A stretch of 64,000 bases of DNA, taken from contig UESW01001781.1 of NCBI GenBank assembly GCA_900491605.1, forward strand, positions 86,801-150,800, in the 5' to 3' direction. Shown here one piece after another: positions 36,696 to 48,774 of this stretch (position 1 is the first letter of the stretch; the number at the start of each line of letters is the position of its first letter). Source of the stretch: Calamus simplicifolius. Taxonomy: Eukaryota > Streptophyta > Magnoliopsida > Arecales > Arecaceae. The notes below the pieces were generated by a model, which worked only from the letters and a program-made list of their open reading frames with translations, did no database searches and was not told where the DNA came from. The translations under genes and the position numbers were made by a program.

Positions 36696-38619
36696 CTTAA
36701 AACCAATCAATTGGATGGTGATAATAGTACTACGACAAATTAAGTCATCGATTTTGATCCATTACTTACCAAGTATGCTAGTTGCTGACTCTAAATCTTT
36801 ATCGATGCAATGAACTCAGCGGTCATCATAACGAACACGATAATCAGCGAACCATCTCTATACTTCTTTGCGAGAGACAGAACAACCCTCAACTCCCCAA
36901 TCAATTTCAAGCCAACATCGACACCATATACCTAAAACCAATAATTTTTTTTAAAAAAAATTAAATATGAAATTCAGACAATTACAATATAATTTAAGTA
37001 TTATTAAATTATACTAATATTATTTAAAATATTACACTTAATTATTATATATTTTAAATTTTATCAAATTAGTTTATTATGATTTAATATATTACATCTA
37101 ACTATTATGCATTTTAAATGCTATCAAATTATACATAAATAATTTAAATATTACACTTAGCTATTTATATATTTTAAATTTACTTAAAATATTTTACTTA
37201 ATGCATCTAAACTTTTATATGTTTGTAATTTGATGATGTTTGAAGTAACATATATGAATGTAATTTAATGAAATTTAAAATATATAATAATTAAATATAA
37301 TATTTTAAATCATGTGAACATAAGACGATCAATGGCGACTTTGTTAGCAAGTTTCAGAACTGAGCCAATCCAATGCGGTTGATTTCTACGAGGCCTCGTG
37401 AGTCCCCAGAAGATGCTACTGGCTAACTTTTCGTACACCGCTTTTACATGTTTCTTAATTATGGTTTCGAGCTTTTTCCCTTCCCCCAAAGAAAACAAGC
37501 ATACAGGAATTACACAAAATCAAATGTTTGATTAGTCCCAAAGAGGGCATACGACTCTTCGGATGCATGCTCTTATTCAAGTTTGACGATAGCTGGTCAC
37601 AATAGGCCATATCGAAGCCCTCCATCCATGCATTTTTTGAAGTGAAAATTTAATATACAAGAATAATGTAAGATGAATGCAAGCCAAGTTTAAACATAGT
37701 CTGAAGTCTTCAAATTATACAATTTTATAGTTGAATCTGCATTGCAGGCATAATTTCATTGTAATTTAAGTTATAGTAATTGTTTTATATAGAGGTATGC
37801 CTTCTCTTATGCGTCAAGGAAAGTTTGAGGGAAAAAAAAAAAAAGGGGGGTGAAATGGAAAAATAGAGGGAGAGGGTGTGGCTGCGGAGGAGGCAGAGGT
37901 GGTGGGCCCTGGACGAAGACGCGGGAAGAATAATGCAGGGCCGGGTCTTCTACGGTACTGGCGGAGTTGGTGTGGTGTCAGAAGCCGGAGGTGGGGATGG
38001 GCGCGGAGGGGAGAGAGGGCCGATTAATGTCAGCACACGTGAAACCCTGTCACTGCCGTGGCCTAATGCAAGTTCACTAACCTGAATTACTGCAAATATT
38101 AATATAACCACTGAAAAAGATCATACTATTAAACTATTTCTTAAAAAATCACATTATTATAATTTATTAATAGATGTGATTTGATAATAGAGGAAAGGCA
38201 TATGGAAGATGAGACACGTGCTTATTGCTGGTAGTTTGTTTTTTACTGCATATTCTACTGTATTGCACATGTCATGCAAGTAACAAGAAACATATATACT
38301 TATAATTTATGGTAGAAAATCTATTTATTGAAATAAAAATTGTTAGATTATAGATAGAAATAGGTTAATGGTTTTGGACTAACTCTTTGTATTCTAATTT
38401 TTTAACCTTTCATTGCTTGAATTTTTTTTTTCTTTAATTTTACTCCAACTCTCATTTATTTGTATTCTCTCCTTCTCTTATAATTGCATTATGATTCCAG
38501 TGAAGGCATTATTAATCTTTTCTATTACAAAAATCTGGCTATAAGAAATGTTTCGATTACTAAAAGAAAGTTTGCTCATAAAAATATTTTTGCCATCATG
38601 GTAGGCAACAGCTTAGCAT
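36696..38619. other. Original upstream DNA of CURT1B, displaced by the MULE
   Basis: Removing the MULE joins 32145 to 36696, so this DNA was formerly next to the CURT1B promoter. Positions 36960-37310 are AT-rich with repeated ttaaatatt motifs. A minus-strand frame of 62 codons (37498-37310, beginning MFSLGEGKKLETIIKKHVKA) is unrecognised. A GC-rich island lies at 37860-38080 with no gene that I recognise. Confidence 0.5.
37310..37498 (-). other. Unrecognised 62-codon open frame
   Basis: The frame is basic and helical in character (KKLETIIKKHVKAVYEKLAS, GLTRPRRNQPHW, LKLANKVAIDRL) and has better amino-acid complexity than neighbouring chance frames. It may be a decayed or real terminal exon. 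I cannot name a family. Confidence 0.25.
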
Positions 38620-38624
38620 GTTAA

Positions 38625-39829
38625 TATTGAGGAACACGAAATACCTTCAAGATCACGGCTATAGCGTATATAAGTAATACAAAAAACTTTCACCGTTCTA
38701 ATCTATGAGTACAAAATCATACCTTCAGATTTAAACTTTGGAACACTTTGATTCGATTGCTCGACCTCAACCTTTAGCCTTCCACCGTATTCCCAAAAAT
38801 ACCTTCTTTCTCTCACAAGATGGAGGGATCTCTTGGCCGTCCTAGGGTTTCTTTTTTTCTTTCTCCAAAAACGTTCTCCTAGCAACCAACTGAGAGGGTA
38901 TTTATAGGACTACAACATGGACCAATAGGCAAATATGAAAAGGACTTCCCACGTAATTAAATCTCTCAATCCTACCCCGGGTTAGGATTCAATTACGTAA
39001 ATTACAATTCATTCCACTAAAGAATTATAATTATACTCCTAATCATATTCGAATTTATATTTTCGAGCCTTTAATATTAAATACTTATTATCTCCCCACG
39101 TTAAGATTACAGATATCCATCAATTAAATTTAATTACTGACAATATAATTTAATTGGCTTTTATTAACTTTGAGACCTATCCACTTAACTTATTTGATGT
39201 ATCGGATTCAAAATCCACTTGCAAAATTTGATACAATCAAAACTTATAATCTTCCTCAAGGGGATATCATCAATCCAATTTATCAGGACGTGGTTTCCTT
39301 CAACTATTAATATTCACCATATATATAATGTTATTACCCAACCCACTGAGTTTATTGACTCATATAGAATCTCACTCTATATGTAATCAAAGCAATAATC
39401 ACTACATACACGTATCTAGAAATAGAATTCGGATTAAGAGCATAATTAAGTAATCATAATATTCATGAGTTTTAAATTATTTTATAAAGTCAGTATAAAA
39501 TAATTAACTCAACTGGGTCCTATTCAATACACACAAAGTGTACTAGCATAAATAGTTAGAATAAACCATTCCCCGTAGTCAAGACAGACCTACTAAAATT
39601 TGTTGTGTCCAATTCCATCTAAAACTGTGAACAATAAACTTGTATTCCAAAAGAACCGATGATCTAGTCTTCTGTGTGTAAGCCATACTCTACACACTAG
39701 ATCAAATACTCTTTGTAAATACTAAACACGTGCACATATATAGTAAATGGCATACATTGCTCAAAATAAATTCTCATTAAAATATAAAGACATAACATAA
39801 AGCATATCTTTTAGTCTATATCTCTATCA
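38625..39829 (-). mobile_element. Solo LTR, about 1.2 kb, Copia-like
   Basis: Flanked by a perfect gttaa duplication (38620-38624 and 39830-39834). On the minus strand it starts TGATAGAGATATAG and ends TTCCTCAATA (terminal CA changed to TA). A promoter-like tcctataaatacc lies near 38892-38906 on the minus strand, followed by a 5'-leader-like stretch. No primer-binding site or coding region adjoins it, so it is probably a solo LTR left by recombination. The Copia assignment is inference. Confidence 0.65.
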
Positions 39830-39913
39830 GTTAATTGAATAAAAAGAAAACAAATGAAAGAAAAGACGGAAGAAAGTGAGAAGAAACTCTATGTGCGTGC
39901 GAGCATCCGTATG

Positions 39914-39915
<2 letters not shown>

Positions 39916-39957
<42 letters not shown>
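39916..39957. repeat. (TA)n microsatellite
   Basis: About 40 bp of (TA)n. Homology of the downstream DNA with the COMT upstream regions begins just after it, near 39960. Confidence 0.9.
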
Positions 39958-39959
<2 letters not shown>

Positions 39960-39960
<1 letters not shown>

Positions 39961-40523
39961 TTTCTCTCTCTAAATTTTTATATTTTTATATTCACATTAA
40001 ATTTTTAATAAAAAATAATTTTTATAAAAGATAAATGAAAGTTTTTTTTTTTGGCTTTCTCTCATTACCTTCTTTTTCCTTAAATTTTTTCGAGGCAGAT
40101 AAGATCTTAAGGTAGGCCTTCCCATGATATCACATTTTATATTCTAAAAAAAGTTTTATTACTAAGAAAGCGATACAGTAAGTGCATATCCGATAATTAA
40201 CATGTACTGTAGATATATATATATGTGTTAAAAATAAAATTATTTTTTTATTTTGATGTGTATATATGTGATGTGTATTAATTATAGCATGTAGTGCAAC
40301 TCTTACTGTACGGCTATTGATGCAGTAAGACTTTTTCATATTTCAAATACTGCTGAGATATTTGTGCAGTTGTCTATTTTTAATTTCATAGCCTCAAGGG
40401 GCTCTTTGCATTGCAAATACGGGATTTGTATAGAGAGCTAGCATAATCGTGACAAAGAGCGATCATCACCATGACTTTTCTTCTAAACAGTCCTTCCTCT
40501 TTCAAAAAGAAGTGACTCCAAAG
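39960..40523 (+). promoter_or_regulatory. Upstream region of COMT copy 4, cut off by the LINE
   Basis: Aligns with 14210-14790 upstream of copy 3 and with the mirror region upstream of copy 2, ending agtgactccaaag. The same sequence resumes at 52922 as accgactccgaag. The original promoter of copy 4 is therefore split by 12.4 kb of inserted DNA. Confidence 0.75.
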
Positions 40524-41308
40524 AGGTTGGAAGTGCTTTTGACCAGAGTGTGCTTTAACCAGAGTGTACTTTAAGATTCGAGCTGCGGCTGCTCTTTCTT
40601 TGATTTTTTTGGCAAACTTTATCATTCTTAGTGTTCTAACCTTATCGAATTATGGAGGAAACTGTCCCTCCCACTCCTACTAAATTGGATCAAGCTAAGC
40701 ATGGATGGATGCCTGGAAGAAGACTTGCGGATTTTCGATTTGTTTGGGTCTCTTCTTCCCCTTCTTTGGTGGAAGTAGCAGAGTTGGAGCTGAGCTTCCC
40801 GGAAGTATCCAAGTACCACTAGCAGCCTTAGAAGAGGAGGCGAGGTGCTGGGAGCAACATGCCATCCTTGCAAGGAGCATCCATCGCTGGATTCCATCGG
40901 ATACTATTATCAAAGAATTTCAGAGAGCTAGTGTTGCCGACGAGGTTGGAGCTGTGTGCCTTGCTCATCGGTGTAACATTTTTAGATTCTTTGACCCTAA
41001 TGACAAGGAATTGGTGCTGGGAAGGCCGTGGGTTATCAATGGCCAATCGATAGCCACTGCGGAATGGTCATCATAGTTCTTTCCGGCGCAAAATTTTTTG
41101 GCATCTGCCTTGCTTTGGGTCCGGCTGCCTAATCTGCCAATCAAATTTTAGAAAGATGACATTCTGCAATCGGTCCTTGCACCGGCCAGCCACTTCGTCT
41201 TCTCTGACTCATCAACAAAGGAAAAGCTCAGGGGAGGCTTCGCTCGGGCCTACGTACGCATCGACATGGAAAGACCACTTCATCTGGGAGAAGGGTGCGG
41301 GGTAGCCA

Positions 41309-44300
41309 TGTTGGGCCTGGTGTGGTGCTATCAAGGCCCAGGTGGGCTAACTTGTATTGGGCTGGGTTTGAGTCCAAGGGTTGAGATTAAATCAAGTCAC
41401 GGGTGTACACGGGCTTGGGGATTAGTTTAATCTCATTGGGTTAGTCCATGGGAGTTTTTGTTGAGTCTGGGCTGGCCCACTTCGTGGATGTATTTAAACT
41501 CTAGTCTCTAGGGTTTGGATGGAATAGAGAACAGATTCTTTTCTCCCAAAAATTCCCTTCTCTCATCATAGGGCGGCAGCCCTTTCTTTCTCCTCCCCAT
41601 CTTCCTCCTCTTTCAAGAAGTAAACCTAACAGGATTAGAAATCCTTAGTTCTAGTTCTTGTTGAACGGGGAATCCCATTGCTATTCATCAAGGTCTAAAC
41701 CTAACAGGATTAGGAATCCTTAGTTCTAGTTCTTGTTCAACAGGGAATCCCATTGCTATTAATCACAGGTCTAAACCCTAACAAGTGGTATCAGAGCCTG
41801 GTTCAAGGAGTAATCTGGAGGCCTTCAAGGAGTTGAAATAATTTCAACAGAATCTCGTCAAGGTACTTCTCTATTTTATAAAATTTATTTTTGTGCTATT
41901 TTTGAAATTGGCCATGGGGAGTAGCATAAAAATAGAGGTTGAGAAGTTTGATGGGAAGGGAAGTTTCTCCATGTGGAAAGTCCGGGTAGAGGACCTCCTT
42001 GTGCAGCAGGGTTTAGATTGGCTTTGGAGGAAAGGCCAGATGGGATGACAGACAAGCAGTGGATTTCATTGGAGAAGAAGACATGTTCAATGATCAGGGG
42101 CTGTCTGGCGGATTCAGTCCTCTATTCAGTGCTGGAGGAGAAGACCCCGAAGGGACTCTGGACGAAGTTGCACACCCTCTATATGGGGAAGAATATGTGC
42201 AACAAGTTGATGTTGAAGAAGCGCCTCTACAGCCTTCGGATGTCAGAAGGTGGAGATGTGCTGGGTCACATCCAGATATTCGACCAGATGAGCAATGAAC
42301 TTCTGAATGTTGGGGTCAAGATGGAGGAAGAAGATAAAGCACTTCTGCTTTTATGTTCAATGCCCACGTCTTATGACTCATTGGTCACAACACTGCTCTA
42401 TGGGAAGGAGACATTAATTTATGAAGATATTGTCTCGGTGCTTCGGACGAATGAGCAGAGGGAGAAGATGACCAAGGAAGCTGTTCCCCAGGAGGGTCTA
42501 TCAGTTGGGGAAAGGACAGGCAGAGGTAGGGGCAGGGACAGAAGTAAGTCTGGAGGACGATCAAAGTCCAGGAAAGGCAAGAGAGAGCTGAAGTGCTATA
42601 AGTGTGGAGAGGTAGGACATTTTAAGAAGAATTGTCCTAAGTGGAAAAATCAGAAGGGAGAAAAAGGAGGATCTGAGTCTGTGAGTACAGTTGCAGATCA
42701 GGAGGTGGAGGATGATCTCTTGGTTGTATCAGATGATCACAGGCACAGCACAGAGATGTGGACCTTGGATTCAGCCTGTTCTCATCATTACACTCCCAAC
42801 CGGTCGTGGTTCAGTACTTACACAGAGGTTGAGGAGGGGAATGTGACTCTTGGAGATAATCACCCTTGCAAGGTGGCAGGTATTGGCACAGTGAGGGTGA
42901 GGATGTTTGATGGTATGGTGCGCACTCTTACCAGTGTGAAGCATGTTCCAGAACTCAAGAAGAATCTGGTATCACTGGGGTACTTGGAGCGGACTGGATA
43001 CAGCTTCAGCAGTCGTGCCAGGAGTGGAGTTCTGAACATCTCCAATGGAGCCATGGTGGTGATGAGAGGGAGGAGGCTGGAAAATAATCTATACAAGATG
43101 GAGGGCTCTGTGATGACTGTGAAATCTGAGGTGGCAGCTGTGGAGCAAGATCCCCGGGATGTGTACAGGATGTGGCATTACCGCCTGGGCCACATGGGAG
43201 ACAAGGGGATGAAAGAACTGAGCAAGAGAGGTCTGCTTCCAGACTTGAGTAGCGGAGATATGGAGATCTGTGAGCCTTGTCAGATGGGAAAGCAGAGGAG
43301 AGTACAGTTCTCAGTCAGCACAGCTAGGAGTGCTGAACCCCTGGAGTTAGTACACACAGATGTCTGGGGACCAGCCCCAGTTTCTGCAAGGAATGGGGCC
43401 AGATACTTTATGACCCTGATAGATGATTTCTCAAGGAAGCTGTGGATCTACTTTATGAAGGAGAAATCAGAGGTCTTCACCAAGTTCAAAATCTGGAAGG
43501 CTGAGGTGGAGAAGGAGCAGGGTAAAAGTGTGAAGTGTCTGAGGTCTGATAATGGCGGGGAATACACCAGCAGGGAGTTCCAGATTTTTTGTGAGGAGTG
43601 GGGCATCAGAAGGCACTTCTCGGTGATGGGAACTCCTCAACAGAATGGGGTGGCTGAGAGGATGAACAGAACACTATTGGAAAAGGCAAGATGCTTAAGG
43701 CTGCAGGCAGGGCTTCCAAAGATGTTCTGGGTTGACGCAGTAGATGCAGCTAGCTACTTGGTCAATCGGTCACCGCACACCAGGTTAGATGGAGACATTC
43801 CAGAGGAGATATGGTCTGGAAGGAAGACAAGCCTAAACCATCTAAGGGTGTTTGGATGCACAGCATATGTGCATGTTGGAGCTGGGGAGCGGAGTAAGTT
43901 GGATGCCAGGTCTAAGAAGATGGTGTTCCTAGGCTACCCGCGAGGAGTCAAGGGGTATCGGCTATGGGACCCCTTGGAGAAGAAGGTTGTCATCAGCAGA
44001 GATGTAACCTTTGATGAGAGCTCAATCCTCCAGAACAGAAGTGGCATGGATGCACAGCAGGGACTACAGGAGGTAGAACACGGTAACACTAGTCAGACAA
44101 CCTCCTATACAGTTGTGCCATTTGCTAGTGGACCAGGAGGATTTGAGATTCAGGTGGAGAGGACTGACAGAGGGGGTAGAAGCCAGGGAGTTCAGCAGGA
44201 TGCAGCTGGACAGGGGACTGATACTGGGATCGCACAGCAAAGGCCCAGGAGGAACGTGCGACCACCAGTTCGATACGGCTTTGAGGATTCGTTGTCATAT

Positions 44301-46426
44301 GCCCTGGTGACAGCGAATGGAGACCCTTTCACCTATGAGGAGGCTATGGAAAGTCAGGATAGAGATAGGTGGATCCATGCTATGGCAGAGGAAATGCAGT
44401 CTCTTCACAGCAATAATACGTGGCAGGTGGTCCAGCTGCCACAAGGAAAGAAACCCATTGGTTGTAAATGGGTTTATCAGCGCAAGGAAGGAGCTTCAGA
44501 ACAAGAGGGTATCAGGTATAAGGCAAGACTAGTGGCCAAAGGATACTCTCAGAAAGAAGGCATCGATTATGGTGAGATATTTTCTCCAGTTGTCAGGCAC
44601 ACTTCCATCAGACTATTATTGAGTATTGTAGCAGCTCAGGACTTGGAGCTGGAGCAGATGGATGTGAAGACAGCATTCCTCCATGGTCATTTGGAGGAGA
44701 GCATCTACATGGAGCAGCCACCAGGGTTTAGAGAACCAAGATCAGATGGGAAAGTCTGTTTGCTGAAGAAATCTCTGTATGGGCTGAAGCAGTCGCCGAG
44801 GCAGTGGTACAAGAGATTTGACACTTATGTTAGGAGCATTGGACTTTCAGGTGTGAGTATGATTCTTGTGTGTATGTTAAATCTCTGGATGATGGGTCTA
44901 GGATGTACTTACTCTTGTATGTAGATGACATGCTGATAGCATGCAAGAGTAAGAAGGCTGTACAGGAACTGAAGATAGCTTTGTCTCGGGAGTTTGAGAT
45001 GAAGGATCTGGGGCCAGCCAGGAAGATCCTAGGGATGGAAATCATCAGAGATAGATCCAAGGGTGTGCTGCATCTGAGTCAGGGTGGCTACATTAAAAAG
45101 ATTCTGGAGCGATATGGGATGAAGGATGCCAAACCGACAGCACTACCTTTGGCAGCACATTTTTCCTTATCGAAGACCATGTCACCACAGACTGAGGTGG
45201 AGGCTCAGGAGATGGAGAAGGTACCATATGCTTCTGGTGTTGGGAGCCTTATGTATGCCATGGTATGTTGTAGGCCAGACATAGCCCATGCAGTGAGCCA
45301 GGTGAGCAGGTTCATGGCGCAGCCTGGTAGGGAGCACTGGCGAGCACTGAAGGGAATCTTCAGGTACTTGGTAGGTACAGTTGGGGTTGGTATTTGCTAT
45401 GGACAGCAAGAAGATGCTGAGAGATCCAACTTATCCAAGGAGGCTCGTGGGCAGTTATATGGGTATGTGGATGCAGACTTTGGTGGAGATGTGGACACTA
45501 GGAGATCCACAACAGGCTTTGTGTTCAGCCTGTTTGGTGGTCCAGTATCGTGGAGATCATGTCTGCAGCCCATCACAGCCTTATCTACCACGGAGGCAGA
45601 ATACATAGGTATCACAGAGGCAGCAAAGGAAGCTCTTTGGCTGAAGGGCTTGATGCTGGAGATGGGACTTGATCAGAAGGTTGTCCAGGTGCATAGTGAC
45701 AGCCAGAGTGCTCTGATGCTTGCGCAGAATGCAGTCTATCATGCCAGGACGAAGCACATTGACCTCAGATACCACAGGATCAGAGAGCTGGTGGAAGATG
45801 GTGAGGTGGAGCTGGTGAAGGTATACACCAAAGAAAATCCAGCAGATGCACTGACTAAGGTTCTTCCACGGGACAGTTTTCAAAAGTGTATTTCGTTGTT
45901 AAAGCTGATGGACACAGTGGACGTGCTGAGGCCTTGAAAGCACCAAGGTGGAGATTGTTGGGCCTGGTGTGGTGCTATCAAGGCCCAGGTGGGCTAACTT
46001 GTATTGGGCTGGGTTTGAGTCCAAGGGTTGAGATTAAATCAAGTCACGGGTGTACACGGGCTTGGGGATTAGTTTAATCTCATTGGTTAGTCCATGGGAG
46101 TTTTTGTTGAGTCTGGGCCTGGCCCACTTCGTGGATGTATTTAAACTCTAGTCTCTAGGGTTTGGATGGAATAGAGAACAGATTCTTTTCTCCCAAAAAT
46201 TCCCTTCTCTCATCATAGGGCGGCAGCCCTTTCTTTCTCCTCCCCATCTTCCTCCTTTTCAAGAAGTAAACCTAACAGGATTAGAAATCCTTAGTTCTAG
46301 TTCTTGTTGAACGGGAATCCCATTGCTATTCATCAAGGTCTAAACCTAACAGGATTGGGAATCCTTAGTTCTAGTTCTTGTTGAACGGGGAATCCCATTG
46401 CTATTCATCAAGGTCTAAACCTAACA
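41309..46426 (+). mobile_element. Nearly complete Copia LTR retrotransposon, 5.1 kb
   Basis: TSD AGCCA lies at 41304-41308 and 46427-46431. The LTRs are 41309-41783 and 45955-46426, both TGTTGGGCC...TAACA, with only about ten differences by eye, so the insertion is fairly recent. Each LTR contains an internal tandem repeat of about 80 bp (taggaatccttagttctag). The primer-binding site TGGTATCAGAGC is at 41786 and the polypurine stretch aaggtggagat ends at 45954. One gag-pol frame fills the interior with two frameshifts. It is inserted in LINE ORF1. Confidence 0.95.
41914..45937 (+). pseudogene. Copia gag-pol polyprotein, two frameshifts
   Basis: Starts MGSSIKIEVEKFDGKGSFSM near 41914. A missing base near 42017 shifts the frame within gag, and the main open frame runs to 44924. 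Order: gag; zinc knuckle CYKCGEVGHFKKNC (about 42595); protease LDSACSHHY (about 42766); GAG-pre-integrase HYRLGHMGDKGM; integrase HTDVWGP, RSDNGGEY and NGVAERMNRTLLE; reverse transcriptase MDVKTAFLHGHLEESIYMEQ. A second shift near 44850 moves to the frame 44870-45937, with the active-site LLLYVDDMLIA and RNase H (DADFGGD, STTEAEYI). The domain order integrase before reverse transcriptase identifies Copia; the Tork/Tnt1 side is likely. It cannot make a full polyprotein without frameshifting. Confidence 0.93.
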
Positions 46427-46431
46427 AGCCA

Positions 46432-47481
46432 ATCTTCCTTCTAGCAACAGTTTGCCTATGAACATCTGGAAGGCATATGCTCCAAATGTGCACTACCATG
46501 GCACCTGCCCACCATCGTCGGAAGCAAAGTCCTCGGTTGGTTCTTCCTTCGGTCCTTGGATGGCGGCTCTGCGTCAGCGTCGAACCCCCAATGGCCAAGC
46601 TTCATATCTAAGGAGGAAGCCTCCAGTTGCATCAAACCAACCAGGGCCTGCTCCTCATTCGGTCCCCGATGATGGATGGCAAATTCCGACGAAGATAGCT
46701 CGTCGGCGACTCTCCAAGACCAGCCAAACTCAGGAATCCCTTGCTTCTGATCCTTTGCTGGAACAGGGAGGGAGAAAGGTGGACATGCCGGCTAGTGGTG
46801 ATGTGCCAGCTGGTTCCCCTACTTCTGTTTTGGCCATGGATCCCACTGGGAGGAAGGGGGGCACGCAGGTTGTTGGTGTCATGCCGGGTGTTAGTGGTGT
46901 GCCGGTTGACAGAGGGCGTGCCGAGATTGTGAACAACAAGGCCTTTGATACCCAACCAGGGATTTTAGGATCACTAGATTCTCTAAATTCTAAGTTAAAT
47001 TCAGAGAATCCCTTTGCACTGTTGGGCACTAATAAATGGGTCGGGCGGCCTACGGTCCGCAAGGATGCTAACCCTGGTCCATCTAAGAGGGCCAGGACTG
47101 CGGAGGTTCAAACCCAATGTGTTACCTCCAAAAATGAAAAGAGAAAAGGTAAAGCGATCCAATCTGGCTCAGTTACCACACAGGACAAATTCACCTTTTC
47201 AGCATATCAGGACTCATCACGAGCCTCTCTGAGTCTGGCTGACACGGGTGTTCATTCTATCTATAAACAAAGTGTGACCCCTGCTAGGGTGATGGACGTG
47301 CCTGCCCAGCCAACTCATCTAGAGGGTCGTGGCCATGATTCAACTGTTTCCTACCTCAAGAAAGTCATTTTGAGGCATGGAAAGGATTCCCTGGGCACGT
47401 CCCAAATACTGGATTGCACTAGTCAGAATACTGAGGGTGGCAACCCGACTAATGGGTGCCTTTTTGGTAATGATATGTTAG
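46432..47481 (+). other. LINE ORF1 C-terminal segment between Copia and solo LTR
   Basis: Open for about 345 codons, ending at a TAA whose first base is the first base of the inserted LTR. It would have read on into GACCAGGTTGGG before that insertion. Ser/Thr/Gly-rich and without a recognisable domain of its own. Confidence 0.6.
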
Positions 47482-47486
47482 AGGAC

Positions 47487-48737
47487 TAATGTGTGTCGTA
47501 GTGCAATGATTAAAATACCTTAATTTTACTAATAGAATAGTGAGAGTAAGAGATCGATTCCACAAGGACTTTAGCGATTATCTTGAAATAAATTTATAAA
47601 TTTAACTAAATAGATAATTGGTAGTACAAAATAATTAAGATATGGTCTGTCTTATAAGAACACGGCCCGTACCCGTAGATCACAGCCCGTCCCTTTTAAG
47701 AATAGATCAGTCAAAATTATTTTCACCTAACTAGAATTTAATAATAATTAAACATGAATAGAAACTTTATTTCATAGCATTCAATTAAAAAGTTATGACA
47801 TTAAGAAGGCAACAAAAAAATAAATTCTTCCTAAACCAAATCAAAGATAGACTGAACCGATGAAGACAGGCTGAACCGTATCAGTCTCTCTGCAGACGCC
47901 TCCAAGAAGAACGAACAGAACCTTCACAGATGCCTCCCAATCGTGAACTCTTTCTGGTAACAGAGCAGCTTCCATGGATACGGTAGAGCCTCCAAGAATC
48001 TGGGAACATCCTTCACGAACGTCTGCTCCAAGCCACGAACAGAGCCTCCAAGAACGGATCCCCTCACGATCCCTCCTCCACGAACTCTCCCTCGCTGCTG
48101 GGAAATCCCCCTAGGAACAGCAATCTCCATAATTCTCCACGATTCCAATCGCTGGCATATTGGAACAGAGCAACGTCTCCATGTACAGAACAGAGCTTTC
48201 TCCATGCACGAGAGCTCCCTCCCAAACGAAACCTCCTTGCTGCTATTTGTAGAAGTCTGGACGCGGCCCAGATGCGAAGAAGCAACGAGATTCTGTTGCC
48301 ATATCAGAGACGATGCGGAGAAGCAACAATGCGGTACGAAGAAAATTCCGGAGATATTGCGGATAAAATCAAAATTCCTTCCATATGAATTTTAATCTTC
48401 CAATTTGATAATTTTCTATCCAAATTATTTCTTAATTGGTGGAGGAAAAGATTGAATAGGAGAAGAATTGGGAGAGAAATAAGGAAATTTCTGTTGAGAA
48501 GACGATGAAGTCGGCACTGGGTTTGCCGACTTTGCTTTAAAATACATGCTAAATCCTTATAAAATTAATTCCGAGCTCATCTTAAATCTGATTTGAGTAT
48601 CATTTGCGTTGTTAAATTCTTAAAATCGAGCTCTTTAAATTGATAAATATTATATAAAATATTAAAATATTAAATAATAATAGGTACGTTGAATTATTAA
48701 TTAATAGATTTAGTGATAATTATTTATGCATTTATCA
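47487..48737 (-). mobile_element. Solo LTR between LINE ORF1 and ORF2, 1.25 kb
   Basis: Perfect AGGAC duplication (47482-47486 and 48738-48742). On the minus strand it begins TGATAAATGCATAAAT and ends GACACACATTA, and contains tccttgtggaatcgatctct, a signature seen near the 3' end of Athila/Tat-type Gypsy LTRs. It belongs to the same family as 906-1970. It includes a GC-richer portion (47880-48330) of leader-like sequence with repeated cctccaagaa motifs. No internal domain remains. Confidence 0.75.
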
Positions 48738-48774
48738 AGGACCAGGTTGGGTCCCAACCCCCTTCAACTATTAA

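Larger units (their letters stand above)
40652..47486 (+). pseudogene. LINE ORF1, split by a Copia element
   Basis: The first part starts MEETVPPTPTKLDQAKHGWM at 40652 and shifts frame near 40750. It then reads EFQRASVADEVGAVCLAHRC and VLGRPWVINGQSI, the DUF4283-type region of plant LINE ORF1 proteins, followed by LLWVRLPNLPIKF with stops. The Copia element interrupts at 41309. The second part (46452-47486) continues with CPPSSEAKSSVGSSFGPWMA and a long Ser/Gly-rich tail, as after the zinc-knuckle region of this family. The zinc knuckle itself is not clearly preserved. Confidence 0.7.

Noticed and set aside
46452..47489. 345-codon frame as an independent host gene
   Set aside because: It is continuous with LINE ORF1 once the Copia element is removed, and ends at the start of an inserted LTR.
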